Shown: positions 1-8,098, numbered from the stretch's first letter. The stretch is 23,420 nt of DNA from Pseudomonadota bacterium (GCA_021325365.1 JAJPHF010000129.1:1-23420), one strand, 5' to 3'. Numbers and translations: made by a program. Notes: generated by a model from the letters alone, not told the origin.

Positions 1-2951
1 CCTACAAGGACCTCTATCTGCGCTACCGGGCCATGCAGGGCTACGAGCAGCGCTACCAGAACGGCTTCGACTGCCAGGGGCTATGGGTCGAGGTCGAGGT
101 CGAGAAGGAGCTGGGCTTCAACTCGAAGCGCGAGATCGAGGCCTACGGTCTGGCCAATTTCGCGGACCGCTGCCGCGAGCGGGTGTACCGCTATGCCGAC
201 CTCATCACCCAGCAGTCCATCCGGCTCGGCCAGTGGATGGACTGGGACAATAGCTACTACACGCTGTCGGACGAGAACATCGAGACCATCTGGACCTTCT
301 TGCGCCGCTGCCACGAGAACGGGTGGCTGTACAAGGGCTCGCGGGCGCTGCCCTGGTGCCTACGGTGCGGGACGAGCCTGTCGCAGCACGAGCTGGTCGG
401 CACCGACTCGTACCGTGACCTCACCCACCGCTCGGTGTACCTGGCGCTGCCGCTGGTCGAGCGCCCCGACGAGCGCATCCTCGTCTGGACGACGACGCCG
501 TGGACGCTCGCCGCGAACGTGGCGCTCGCCGTTCACCCCGACCTGGACTACGTGAAGGTGCGGCAGGACGGACAGTTCTACTACCTGTCGGCGCACACCA
601 CCGGACTGCTGCACGGCGACTACGAGGTCGTGAAGACGGTGAAGGGGCGCGACCTCGTGGGGCTGCACTACGTGCCGCCGTTCCCGGAGATCGAGGCGCA
701 GCAGGGCGTGGAGCACCGCATCATTCCCTGGGAGGAGGTCGGCGAGGAAGAGGGCACGGGCGTCGTCCACATCGCGCCCGGCTGTGGCGCGGAGGACTTC
801 GAGCTGTCCCGCGTCGAGCACCTGCCCGTGATCGAGCCGATCGACGAGGCGGGCGTCTACCTGCCCGGCTTCGGCGAGCTAAGCGGTCATAGCGTGCGCG
901 AGACGAACCCGCTGATCTTCGCCAACCTGGCCGCCAAGGGCTTCGTCTACCGGGAGCACGATTACACCCACCGCTACCCGGTCTGCTGGCGCTGCGGCGA
1001 GGAGCTGGTGTTCCGGCTGGCGACGGAGTGGTTCATCGCGGTGGACGAGGTGCGGCCCCGGCTGCGGCGCGAGGCGGCCAAGGTGCGCTGGACGCCCGAG
1101 TCGGCCGGCAAGCGCATGGACGACTGGCTCACGAACATGAGCGACTGGGCCATCTCGCGCAAGCGCTACTGGGGCCTGCCGCTGCCGTTCTATCCGTGCA
1201 ACGCCTGCGGTACGCTGACCGTGATCGGCAGCATGGCCGAGCTGCGCGAGCGGGCCATCGAAGGGCTGGACCAGCTCCGCGAGCTACACCGGCCGTGGAT
1301 CGACAACGTCGTCATCCGCTGCGCGGGCTGCGGCGAGCCCGTGCGGCGGATCACCGAGGTGGGCGACGCCTGGCTGGACGCCGGGATCGTGCCCTATTCG
1401 ACGCTGCACTACCTGCACGACCGCTCGTACTGGCAGGACTGGTTCCCGGCGGACTTCATCACCGAGATGCGCGAGCAGATCCGGCTCTGGTTCTACAGCA
1501 TGCTGTTCATGAGCGTAACGCTGGAGGACAAGACGCCGTACCGGGCCGTGCTGGCCTACGAGAAGCTGCTGGACGAGCAGGGGCGTCCGATGCACCGCAG
1601 CCTCGGCAACGCCATCTGGTTCGACGAGGCCGCCGAGCGGATGGGCGCGGACGTGATGCGCTGGCTCTACGCGTCGCAGCCGGTGCAGTCGAACCTGTAC
1701 TTCGGCTACGGGCCGGCGGAAGAGGTCAAGCGCAAGCTACTGACGCTCTGGAACACCTACAGCTTCTTCGTCACCTACGCGGCGCTCGACCGCTTCGATC
1801 CCGTACACACCCAGCTGCCGACCTGGGAGCGCGCACCGCTCGACCGCTGGATCCTATCCGAGCTGCAAGTGCTGATCCGCGACGTGCGCGAAGGGCTGGA
1901 CGCCTACGATCCCGCCAGCGCCACGCGCGCGGTCGAGCGGTTCGTGGACGAGCTGAGCAACTGGTACGTGCGCCGGAGCCGGCGCCGCTTCTGGCGGTCG
2001 GACGACGACCGGGACAAGCAGGCGGCCTACCTGACGCTGTACGAGGTGCTCAGCACGCTGGTGCGGCTGCTGGCGCCATTCCTGCCCTTCCTCAGCGAGA
2101 CGATCTATCAGAACCTGGTGCGCTCGGTGGACGCGCAGGCGCCGGAGAGCGTGCACCTGTGCGACTACCCCCGGAGCGACGGCGCGCTGATCGACGACGA
2201 GCTGGCAGCGCAGGTGGCGCAGGCGCGCGCGATCGTGAGTCTGGGCCGGGCAGCCCGCAACCAGGCGGGCGAGAAGGGCATCAAGGTGCGTCAGCCGTTA
2301 GCCGCGCTGCGGGTGGCCTCGCACAATGGCGCGGTGCGCCTGCCGCCGGAGATCGAGGCCGACGTGCGGGACGAGCTGAACGTGAAGCGGATCGAGATCG
2401 TGCCGGACCTGGAGGAGGTCGTGGAGCGGGTCGTGCGCGGCCGGCCGGACGTGCTAGGCCCGCGACTCGGCCGCGCCGTCCAGCCGGTCATGGCCGCGCT
2501 GCGCGCCCGCGAGTTCCGCCTGAACCCCGACGGCTCGGTGGAGGCGGCGGGCCAGCGGCTCGCGCCGGAGGAGGTGCAGGTGGCGCTCACGCCGCGCCCG
2601 GGGTTCGCCGCGGCCGAGGGCGACGGCTTTACGGTGGCGCTGGAGACCGCGTTGAACCCGGCGCTGGTCGCCGAGGGGCGGGCGCGCGAGATCGTCCACC
2701 GCCTTCAGACGATGCGCAAGGAGGCGGGCTTCCGCGTCGAAGACCGCATCGTGACGTACTACGCGGGCGATCCCGCGCTCGAAGCGGCCATCCGAGAGCA
2801 CGCGGACTACCTCCGGGCCGAGACGTTGTCCGTCGACCTCGTGGCCGGCAAGCCGCCCGCCGACGCGTACCGCTGGCAGGCCGGCCCGAAGGACTTCGAG
2901 GGGCTGGCGTTGACGCTCGGCGTGCGCCGCGCGGCCGAGAGCGCGTCGTGA
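1..2951 (+). CDS. ileS: Isoleucyl-tRNA synthetase, 5'-truncated by the window edge
   Basis: Charges tRNA-Ile with isoleucine in the cytoplasm. The frame is open from base 3 to the TGA at 2949-2951, giving 982 residues. The N-terminal part with the HIGH motif lies before the window, so no start is called. The visible N-end (GFDCQGLWVEVEVEKELG) matches class I Ile/Val/LeuRS after HIGH. Type-2 (eukaryote-like) IleRS features follow: a WCLRCGTSLSQHE zinc knuckle near base 355, a CWRCG knuckle near 985, a CNAC/CAGC pair near 1200-1330, and a long C-terminal anticodon and tail region with the VRQPL segment near 2285. The KMSKS loop near 1584-1604 reads PMHRSLGN, a divergent version. The usual DxWFDSG segment reads DAWLDAG. 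Both look intact in a full-length frame, so they are probably lineage variants rather than damage. Type-2 IleRS is associated with lower mupirocin sensitivity (family knowledge). The rluD-type gene follows after 144 bases. Confidence 0.96.
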   Translation, partial: YKDLYLRYRAMQGYEQRYQNGFDCQGLWVEVEVEKELGFNSKREIEAYGLANFADRCRERVYRYADLITQQSIRLGQWMDWDNSYYTLSDENIETIWTFLRRCHENGWLYKGSRALPWCLRCGTSLSQHELVGTDSYRDLTHRSVYLALPLVERPDERILVWTTTPWTLAANVALAVHPDLDYVKVRQDGQFYYLSAHTTGLLHGDYEVVKTVKGRDLVGLHYVPPFPEIEAQQGVEHRIIPWEEVGEEEGTGVVHIAPGCGAEDFELSRVEHLPVIEPIDEAGVYLPGFGELSGHSVRETNPLIFANLAAKGFVYREHDYTHRYPVCWRCGEELVFRLATEWFIAVDEVRPRLRREAAKVRWTPESAGKRMDDWLTNMSDWAISRKRYWGLPLPFYPCNACGTLTVIGSMAELRERAIEGLDQLRELHRPWIDNVVIRCAGCGEPVRRITEVGDAWLDAGIVPYSTLHYLHDRSYWQDWFPADFITEMREQIRLWFYSMLFMSVTLEDKTPYRAVLAYEKLLDEQGRPMHRSLGNAIWFDEAAERMGADVMRWLYASQPVQSNLYFGYGPAEEVKRKLLTLWNTYSFFVTYAALDRFDPVHTQLPTWERAPLDRWILSELQVLIRDVREGLDAYDPASATRAVERFVDELSNWYVRRSRRRFWRSDDDRDKQAAYLTLYEVLSTLVRLLAPFLPFLSETIYQNLVRSVDAQAPESVHLCDYPRSDGALIDDELAAQVAQARAIVSLGRAARNQAGEKGIKVRQPLAALRVASHNGAVRLPPEIEADVRDELNVKRIEIVPDLEEVVERVVRGRPDVLGPRLGRAVQPVMAALRAREFRLNPDGSVEAAGQRLAPEEVQVALTPRPGFAAAEGDGFTVALETALNPALVAEGRAREIVHRLQTMRKEAGFRVEDRIVTYYAGDPALEAAIREHADYLRAETLSVDLVAGKPPADAYRWQAGPKDFEGLALTLGVRRAAESAS

Positions 2952-3095
2952 GGGGTCGCCCCGTGACCAGCGGTCCCGATGGGCTGGCGGCATGGTGGCC
3001 CCCGCTCGCGGTCGCCGGCGGGGCGATAGCGCCCGGACCTCGCGTGCTGGCCGGTTGCCTGCTTCGGGAGCCGCGCCGCTCGGGAGGGGGCAACC

Positions 3096-4109
3096 ATGCC
3101 TAGCGGCCATCGCCAGGTGCTCACGCGGACGCCGGGCGCCGGCTCCGACGTCGTCTACGTCGTGCCGCCGTTCGCGGTCGGCCTGCGGCTTGACGCCTAC
3201 CTGTCGCGCCTGATCGGCGAGCATTCGCGCGCCGAGTGGCAGCGACTGATCGAGGGCGGCATCGTGCTGCGGAACGGGCGCGCGGCGCGTCCGGCGGACC
3301 GGGTGCAGGCCGGCGACCGGCTGACGGTGCGGCCGATTGCGCAGCACGTCCTCGCGGCGGCGGACCCCTCGATCACCCTCGACGTGGTGTACGAAGACGA
3401 CGCGATGATCGTCGTGAACAAGCCGGCGGGACTTGTCGTCCACCCGGCCCCGGGCCACGAGGAGGGTACGCTGGTGAACGCGCTGCTGGCGCGGTACCCG
3501 CAGCTGCGCGACCCCAGCGGCGCCCAGCGCCCGGGTATCGTCCACCGCCTCGACAAGGACACCTCGGGCCTGATCATGATCGGCCGCACGCTCGAGGCAG
3601 TGGCCGACCTCCAGCGCCAGATGCAGGCCGACGAGACCATCAAGCGCTATTACTTGCTCGTCCTGGGCGACCTGACCGCGGGCGAGGGCCTGATCGACGC
3701 GCCGATCGGCCGCGATCCGCGGAACCGCCAGCGGATGGCCGTGCGCGCGGGCGGCCGGCCGGCACAGACCCGCTTCCGCGTAGTCGAGCGCTTCGGCACC
3801 TATACGCTGGTGGACGCGCTGCTCTGCACGGGGCGGACGCACCAGCTGCGGGTGCATTTCGCCTACATCGGCCACCCGGTCGCGGCCGACCGGACGTACG
3901 GCTCGGGGCGCCGGCCGCCGGGGCTGACCCGGCAGTTCGTTCACGCGTATCATTTAGAGGCACGCTCGCCCGCGACGGGCGAGCGGATCGTGCTCGACTC
4001 GCCGCTGCCGCCGGACCTGGCGGAGCCACTGGAGCGGCTGCGCGCCGAGCAGCGCCGGGCGCCGAGCGCGGCAGCCACGCGGGTTGCGGCCCCCGGCGGG
4101 GGGGCCTAG
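3096..4109 (+). CDS. rluD: RluA/RluD-family 23S rRNA pseudouridine synthase
   Basis: Converts uridines in 23S rRNA to pseudouridine. The 337-residue protein has an N-terminal S4 RNA-binding domain (about residues 25-90: RLDAYLSRLI, then IVLRNGR and VQAGDRL). The RluA catalytic domain follows. Its motif HRLDKDTSG is at about residues 150-158, with D153 the expected catalytic Asp, and RTHQLRVHFAYIGHPVAAD lies near residue 247, typical of RluD. The ATG at 3096 is preceded by GGGAGGGGG at a good distance; no better start is seen downstream before the S4 domain. The exact target (RluD-type U1911/1915/1917 versus RluC-type sites) cannot be told from sequence alone; the S4 domain plus length favour RluD. 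gltX starts 19 bases after the stop, so these two are probably co-transcribed, perhaps with ileS. The last 20 or so residues are Ala/Arg-rich and probably disordered. Confidence 0.93.
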   Translation: MPSGHRQVLTRTPGAGSDVVYVVPPFAVGLRLDAYLSRLIGEHSRAEWQRLIEGGIVLRNGRAARPADRVQAGDRLTVRPIAQHVLAAADPSITLDVVYEDDAMIVVNKPAGLVVHPAPGHEEGTLVNALLARYPQLRDPSGAQRPGIVHRLDKDTSGLIMIGRTLEAVADLQRQMQADETIKRYYLLVLGDLTAGEGLIDAPIGRDPRNRQRMAVRAGGRPAQTRFRVVERFGTYTLVDALLCTGRTHQLRVHFAYIGHPVAADRTYGSGRRPPGLTRQFVHAYHLEARSPATGERIVLDSPLPPDLAEPLERLRAEQRRAPSAAATRVAAPGGGA

Positions 4110-4128
4110 ATAGAGTAGCAGGGGAATC

Positions 4129-5694
4129 ATGGCGAACGGTAGCAGCGTACGGGTGCGTATCGCCCCGAGTCCTACTGGCATGCCGCACGTCGGCCTGTTC
4201 CATACCTTCCTGTTCAACTGGCTCTACGCGCGCCACGAGAACGGGACGTTCATCGTGCGGATCGAGGACACGGACACGGCGCGGCGCGTCGAGGGGGCGG
4301 TCGAGGCGCTGCTGGATGCGATCCGCTGGCTGGGGCTGAGCTGGGACGAAGGCCCGGGGATGGACGGGCCGTACGGGCCGTACGTCCAGTCCGAGCGCCT
4401 GCCGCTCTATCAGGAGCATGCCGAGCGGCTGGTGCGCGAGGGCAAAGCCTACTACTGTTACTGCACGCCCGAGCGCCTGGAGGAGCTGCGCGCGGACCAG
4501 GAGCGCCGCAAGGTGCCCCCTGGCTACGATCGCCGCTGCCGGAACCTCTCGGAGCAGGAGCGCACCGAGCTTGCGGCGCGTAGCGAGACGCGCGTCATTC
4601 GTTTCGCCGTGCCGCTCGAGGGCGAGACGGTGTTCGACGACGTGCTGCGCGGCCCGATCGTCTGGGAGAACCGGCTGCTCGACGACTTCGTGATCCTGAA
4701 GTCCGACGGCTACCCGACCTACCACCTCGCGCACCTGGTCGACGATCATTACATGGACATCACCGACGTGCTGCGCGGCGAGGAGTGGATCTCCAGCACG
4801 CCGCGCCACATCTTGCTCTATCAGGCGTTCGGCTGGACGCCGCCGCGCTTCTGCCACCTACCGCCGCTGCTCGGCCCCGACCGCAAGAAGCTCAGCAAGC
4901 GGCACGGCGCGATGAGCGTGCTGGAGTACCGCGACGCAGGCTACCTGCCCGAGGCGATGGTGAACTATCTGGCGATCATCGGCGCCTCGTACGAGCCGAC
5001 GGGGACCCGCGAGATCTTCTCGCTGCCCGAGCTGGTGGAGGGCTTCGACCTAGCGGGGATCAACAAGGCCGGGGCGATTTTCGACCTGACCAAGCTGGAA
5101 TGGATGAACGGCTACTACATCCGGCACCTGCCCGTGCCGGAGCTGGCGAATCGGCTCATGCCCTTCTTCGAGCGCGCGGGGCTGCTCGGGGAGCGCGCGG
5201 AGCAGGGGGCGGCGCTGGTCACCGCGCTGCAGCAGCCCGCCACGCCAGCCGCGGGGCGCTGGAGCGGAGATCAGTTGCGTTACGTCGAGCGGCTGGTGCC
5301 GCTCGTGCAGGAGCGTCTGAAGCGGCTGGACGAGGCGCCCGACCTGCTAGAGTTCGCCTTCGCGGATGGACTGGACTACCCGTCCAAGCTGCTGATCGCC
5401 AAGGGGCTGACCGCGGAGTCGAGCCGCAAGGCGATGGCCGCGGCGCTCGAGTTCCTGCGCACGACGCCCGACTTCGCGGACGAGCCGCTGGAGGCCGCGC
5501 TGCGGCGGATTGCCGACGAGGTCGGCGTGAAGTTCGGGCAACTCGCGATGATCTTGCGCGTCGCGGTGACCGGCCGGCAGGTGTCGCCGCCGCTGACGGC
5601 TAGCATGGTGGCGATCGGCCGCGAGCGGACCGTGCAGCGCGTGGCGGAAGCCTTGCGGCGCCTGGACGAGCTGGCCCCGGGGGGACACGCCTAA
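4129..5694 (+). CDS. gltX: Glutamyl-tRNA synthetase, probably non-discriminating
   Basis: Attaches Glu to tRNA-Glu, and probably also to tRNA-Gln where no GlnRS exists. The 521-residue class Ib synthetase carries the first ATP-site motif as PSPTGMPHVG (residues 13-22, HVGL in place of HIGG) and the second as KKLSKRHG (about 253-260). IRIEDTD-type residues (VRIEDTD) follow at about 42-48. A CYCTPERLEELR segment with a later Cys near residue 139 could be the zinc site found in many GluRS. The C-terminal helical anticodon-binding domain is complete. ATG 4129 has AGGGGAA just upstream. The protein is about 50 residues longer than the E. coli enzyme. Placement directly before tRNA-Gln and tRNA-Glu genes supports, but does not prove, a GluRS that charges both tRNAs, with GatCAB finishing Gln-tRNA. 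No gat genes are in this window. Confidence 0.95.
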   Translation: MANGSSVRVRIAPSPTGMPHVGLFHTFLFNWLYARHENGTFIVRIEDTDTARRVEGAVEALLDAIRWLGLSWDEGPGMDGPYGPYVQSERLPLYQEHAERLVREGKAYYCYCTPERLEELRADQERRKVPPGYDRRCRNLSEQERTELAARSETRVIRFAVPLEGETVFDDVLRGPIVWENRLLDDFVILKSDGYPTYHLAHLVDDHYMDITDVLRGEEWISSTPRHILLYQAFGWTPPRFCHLPPLLGPDRKKLSKRHGAMSVLEYRDAGYLPEAMVNYLAIIGASYEPTGTREIFSLPELVEGFDLAGINKAGAIFDLTKLEWMNGYYIRHLPVPELANRLMPFFERAGLLGERAEQGAALVTALQQPATPAAGRWSGDQLRYVERLVPLVQERLKRLDEAPDLLEFAFADGLDYPSKLLIAKGLTAESSRKAMAAALEFLRTTPDFADEPLEAALRRIADEVGVKFGQLAMILRVAVTGRQVSPPLTASMVAIGRERTVQRVAEALRRLDELAPGGHA

Positions 5695-5698
5695 CGGC

Positions 5699-5727
5699 TT
5701 GACCGGCCTGGGCGCATCTGGTACAAT
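5699..5727 (+). promoter_or_regulatory. Sigma-70-type promoter for the tRNA-Gln/tRNA-Glu unit
   Basis: TTGACC (5699-5704), a 17-base spacer, then TACAAT (5722-5727) preceded by TGG, so an extended -10 is also present. The expected start is near 5734, a few bases before the mature tRNA-Gln at 5740. It begins just after the gltX stop, so the tRNAs can be made independently of gltX. Confidence 0.85.
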
Positions 5728-5739
5728 CCCCTTGACCGT

Positions 5740-5810
5740 TGCGGGATCGTCTAATGGTAGGACAGCGGACTCTGGATCCGTCAGTCTAGGTTCGAATCCT
5801 AGTCCCGCAG
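5740..5810 (+). tRNA. tRNA-Gln, anticodon CTG
   Basis: Full cloverleaf by eye. Acceptor TGCGGGA (5740-5746) pairs with TCCCGCA (5803-5809), and G5810 is the discriminator. The anticodon stem is 5765-5769/5777-5781 with loop CTCTGGA; CTG is at 5772-5774. The T-arm is CTAGG-TTCGAAT-CCTAG. CCA is not encoded. The first pair is U1-A72 and the discriminator is G73. U1-A72 is the known feature that lets the GatCAB amidotransferase select tRNA-Gln over tRNA-Glu, consistent with the transamidation route. Reads CAG codons, which should be the main Gln codon in a genome this GC-rich. Confidence 0.96.
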
Positions 5811-5817
5811 CCCGGCA

Positions 5818-5861
5818 GCGGAGCGCCGTGGCCCCTGAGGAGCCCAACGCTCCGCGCTTTT
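5818..5861 (+). other. Hairpin between tRNA-Gln and tRNA-Glu
   Basis: GCGGAGCG (5818-5825) can pair with CGCTCCGC (5848-5855), followed by GC and TTTT (5858-5861) right before tRNA-Glu. It could be a partial terminator or a processing structure in a two-tRNA transcript. The loop of 22 bases makes a strong terminator less likely. Confidence 0.4.
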
Positions 5862-5863
5862 AT

Positions 5864-5937
5864 GGCGCGTTCGTCTAGCGGCCAAGGACACCGCCCTCTC
5901 AAGGCGGAGATCGCGGGTTCGAATCCCGCACGCGCTA
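5864..5937 (+). tRNA. tRNA-Glu, anticodon CTC
   Basis: Acceptor GGCGCGT (5864-5870) pairs with ACGCGCT (5930-5936), with discriminator A5937; the first pair is a G1-U72 wobble. The anticodon stem is CCGCC/GGCGG with loop CTCTCAA; CTC is at 5898-5900. The T-arm is GCGGG-TTCGAAT-CCCGC. CCA is not encoded. It reads GAG codons and is a direct substrate of the GluRS encoded just upstream. It probably shares the promoter at 5699. Confidence 0.96.
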
Positions 5938-5940
5938 CCC

Positions 5941-5976
5941 GGCGGCTCGTCGCTGAGCGACGAGCCGCCTTTTTTT
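5941..5976 (+). terminator. Intrinsic terminator after the tRNA pair
   Basis: A perfect 13-bp stem (5941-5953 with 5957-5969, arm GGCGGCTCGTCGC) with a TGA loop is followed by seven T (5970-5976). This is the clearest intrinsic terminator in the window. Confidence 0.95.
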
Positions 5977-6015
5977 GTTTATCCCCGCGATTTGTCCCAT
6001 TTTCGTGACGCCGGA

Positions 6016-6045
6016 GTGCAACATCTCGGGCGCTTATCCGTTTAA
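6016..6045 (+). promoter_or_regulatory. Shared two-part motif, copy A, upstream of the exported protein at 6283
   Basis: GTGCAAC (6016-6022), 16 bases, CGTTTAA (6039-6045). It resembles the copies at 7282 and 9505, all lying before genes of the exported-protein cluster. The AAC plus CGT layout with 16-base spacing is like promoters of ECF sigma factors; it could also be a regulator site. A small hairpin follows at 6051-6075 (AGAGG/CCTCT with CTGC/GCAG inside). The distance to the start codon is long, about 235 bases. A separate sigma-70-like promoter lies at 6161. Confidence 0.5.
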
Positions 6046-6160
6046 CGAGTAGAGGACTGCATTAGCAGCCCCTCTGGCCGGTGCGCCCTACTCGCCGACG
6101 GACCGCGCGACTCGAGCCGTGCGCACAGGTGGCGCAAGCGGGACCGGCCAGCGGCCCAAG

Positions 6161-6189
6161 TTGACACGCGGCGGGCAGGCGGAGATACT
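6161..6189 (+). promoter_or_regulatory. Sigma-70-type promoter for the exported protein at 6283
   Basis: Perfect TTGACA (6161-6166), a 17-base spacer, GATACT (6184-6189). The expected start is near 6196, giving a leader of about 87 bases to the ATG at 6283. This is the best -35 box in the window. It may be a second promoter beside the motif at 6016, one housekeeping and one conditional. Confidence 0.65.
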
Positions 6190-6282
6190 GCACACGCGCG
6201 CGCCCCGGCAGCCCGCCCGGCTCTCCGGCGGCGACACTTAACCGGCGGCCCGGGCGGGACGGGAAGATTTTGTGGAGGCGGC

Positions 6283-7248
6283 ATGAGACGAGTTTCCGTG
6301 GCGTGGCGTATCGCGGGCCTGCTCATGGTAGCGGCGTTGGCGCTGGCCGGCCTCGCGCCCCGCGTGAGCTTCGCAGCGCCGACGGCGGACGCGGCGAGCA
6401 CGACCATCTCCATCGACACGCCGCCGGCGGATGCGACCGGCAGCCTGCGGCTGTACATGACGGGCTGGGCAGCGGACCCCGGCAACCCGCAGGGGACGGG
6501 CGTCGACCGTGTCGAGGTCTACCTGGACGGGCCACGCGACGCGGGCGGCATCTTCTTGGCACGCGCCGAGTACGGCCAGACGCGACAGGACGTGGCCCGC
6601 TCGCTGGGCAACGATCGCTTCGGACGCAGCGGCTGGCGCGTGGAGGCGGACGTTCCGCCGGGGCAGCGTTCGATCTACGTCTACGCTCATCCGGCGGACC
6701 AGCCCGCTGGCCAGGGCTGGGCCGGCCCGACGGTGCTCTCTTACGAGGCGATCCCCGGCGGCCCGGTCCCGGCGCTCGCGCACATCGCGCCCACGACCCC
6801 GCCCGGGCCGCCGGCCACGGGCCCCGCATTCCAGTCGAGCGCGTGGAGCTATGGCGAGGGCTATCCCTTCTTCAGTGGCGGCAACTACAACTATCCCGGC
6901 TTCGGCCTGTGCGTCCAGTACGAGCAGCCCACAGGGCGCTGTATCTCCTATGGGGGCAGCAATTACACCGCCTGCCTGGTAGGCGACCCGAACTCCGGGC
7001 GCTGTCTCTCGTACACGTCGTACCCCTACGGGTACGGGTTCCCGTACATGGGCTTCAGCCTGCCCTACAGCTCGGGCGGCGGCGCGCCGTTCCCGTATGA
7101 GGCGGGCTATCCCTACAGTCAGGTGAACAACGTGCCGTTCGCGAACGGCAACAATGGGCCGTACGGCGCCTCCCCGGGCAGCACCGGGCCGAGCTGGACG
7201 GGTTCGCCGATCACCGTAACGCCGCCCGGCCTTCCGAGCGGGCGCTAG
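6283..7248 (+). CDS. Exported GWA-domain protein with Tyr/Gly-rich tail
   Basis: I do not recognise a named function. The 321-residue product begins with a Sec signal peptide (basic MRRVSVAWR, hydrophobic core to about 26, likely cleavage after SFA at 31). Residues about 58-137 form a compact domain (GWAADP...GTGV.RVEVYLDG...GG.FLA.AEYG..R.DVA..LG.DRF..SGW). It is shared with the protein at 9738: by hand about 41 of 77 gap-free positions are identical. Similar domains occur in secreted proteins of Chloroflexota, probably an Ig-like beta fold (inference). After a Pro-rich linker (about 160-183), residues 185-321 are low complexity, rich in Tyr, Gly, Phe, Pro and Ser. This tail holds two matched Cys pairs, C210/C220 and C231/C241, in repeats ending GRC(I/L)SY. 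GGAGG lies five bases before the ATG. Likely a surface, sheath or matrix component, inferred only from export and composition. No terminator is seen before the next gene. Confidence 0.85.
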   Translation: MRRVSVAWRIAGLLMVAALALAGLAPRVSFAAPTADAASTTISIDTPPADATGSLRLYMTGWAADPGNPQGTGVDRVEVYLDGPRDAGGIFLARAEYGQTRQDVARSLGNDRFGRSGWRVEADVPPGQRSIYVYAHPADQPAGQGWAGPTVLSYEAIPGGPVPALAHIAPTTPPGPPATGPAFQSSAWSYGEGYPFFSGGNYNYPGFGLCVQYEQPTGRCISYGGSNYTACLVGDPNSGRCLSYTSYPYGYGFPYMGFSLPYSSGGGAPFPYEAGYPYSQVNNVPFANGNNGPYGASPGSTGPSWTGSPITVTPPGLPSGR

Positions 7249-7281
7249 GCGAGACGCTGGGGGCCGCCGTAGCCGCGCCAC

Positions 7282-7317
7282 GTGTAACGTTTGCGTTGGA
7301 GTTCTCGTTTAATAGGG
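7282..7317 (+). promoter_or_regulatory. Shared two-part motif, copy B, upstream of the exported-protein pair at 7472/8099
   Basis: GTGTAAC (7282-7288), 17 bases, then CGTTTAATAGGG (7306-7317). The second half is identical over 12 bases to the copy at 9528. TTTAAT could alternatively act as a sigma-70 -10, but no TTGACA-like box sits at the right distance. The leader to the ATG at 7472 would be about 150 bases and is very GC-rich. Confidence 0.55.
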
Positions 7318-7471
7318 CGATGCGCCCGCGCGGCGCGCGGTGAACGCTGCACCCGCGCGGGGGCTAGCCCTGGCGGCGCGGGCCGGGCGACCGGAGCGCG
7401 TCCGCCGGGCGGCCTCGGCGCCACTCACGCACACGGGACGGACGGGCCAGCGCGCCCGCCGAGGAGGCCAA

Positions 7472-8032
7472 ATGAGTTCCGGGATTTGGAAGCGCGCGAG
7501 CGTCAGCCTGGTGGCAGGCGCGCTGGCCGCCGTGATCGCATCGCCCCTGGCCAGCCTGGCCGCTTCGCCCGCCGTCGTAGCTAGCGTTCTTCCCCCGGCG
7601 CCGGATCCCGCCCAGTTCGGGGGCTTCGCCCAGTGCCAGGCGCTGGGCGGCGGTGGCTTGATGAGCGCCGGCCTGCAACAGGGTGGGCTTAGCCAGGTGT
7701 ACAGCTTTGGCGCGGGCAGCTTCTACGGGCCCTACTACAACCCGGCATACTCGAGCTATGGGCTGGGCACGGTGGGCACGTTCTTGAACTTCTCGGGCGG
7801 CCAGCCCTCGCCGCTTGCCACGCTCGTGGGCTCGCCCTATTGCCAGGGCCTCGGCATCGTGGCGCCCGCGCCGACGGGCGGCCCCTTCGTGGTGCGCGAC
7901 TTCGGCCTATCCAGTACACCGATCTTCGGGTTCCAAGGTGCCGGCTTCAGCCCGTTCGGAGTCAGCTCCTTCGGCATGGGCGGCGTCGGCGGCGTCGGGG
8001 GGTTCAGCCCGTTCGGCTTCGGGTTCCGATAA
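7472..8032 (+). CDS. Exported Gly/Phe-rich protein
   Basis: No family recognised. The chosen start is the ATG at 7472, preceded by GAGGAGG. An in-frame GTG-type start further upstream (7340) would place about 44 Ala/Arg-rich residues before a perfectly good signal peptide, so it is rejected. The 186-residue product has a Sec signal (MSSGIWKRAS, hydrophobic 10-28, likely cleavage near SLA at 30). The mature part is rich in Gly, Phe, Ser, Pro and Tyr, has two Cys (in FAQCQALGG and SPYCQGLG), and ends in Gly/Phe repeats (FSPFG, GGVGGVGG, FGFGFR). The aromatic C-terminus is reminiscent of outer-surface or assembly signals, but this is speculation. It is followed after 66 bases by a protein of similar character, probably in the same transcript. 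Confidence 0.8.
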   Translation: MSSGIWKRASVSLVAGALAAVIASPLASLAASPAVVASVLPPAPDPAQFGGFAQCQALGGGGLMSAGLQQGGLSQVYSFGAGSFYGPYYNPAYSSYGLGTVGTFLNFSGGQPSPLATLVGSPYCQGLGIVAPAPTGGPFVVRDFGLSSTPIFGFQGAGFSPFGVSSFGMGGVGGVGGFSPFGFGFR

Positions 8033-8098
8033 TTCTCGAGAGTCCCATTCGGAAGCGGCGGCGTCGGTCGGGGCGCCGCTCGCACGTAAGGAGGCGGC

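Noticed and set aside
1028..3103. 691-codon open frame on the plus strand inside ileS
   Set aside because: Arg/Ala-rich composition and no domain; ileS in the other frame is clearly real.
2454..3953. 499-codon open frame on the minus strand
   Set aside because: It lies opposite ileS and rluD, with the composition of a reverse shadow.
3640..4857. 405-codon open frame on the minus strand
   Set aside because: It is antisense to rluD and gltX and has no recognisable motif.
7306..7317. GTTTAA next to AGGG read as a sigma-B-type promoter (GTTTAA plus GGGTAT)
   Set aside because: Sigma-B needs 12-15 bases between the two elements; here they are two bases apart and no GGGTAT-like box lies at the right distance in any copy.
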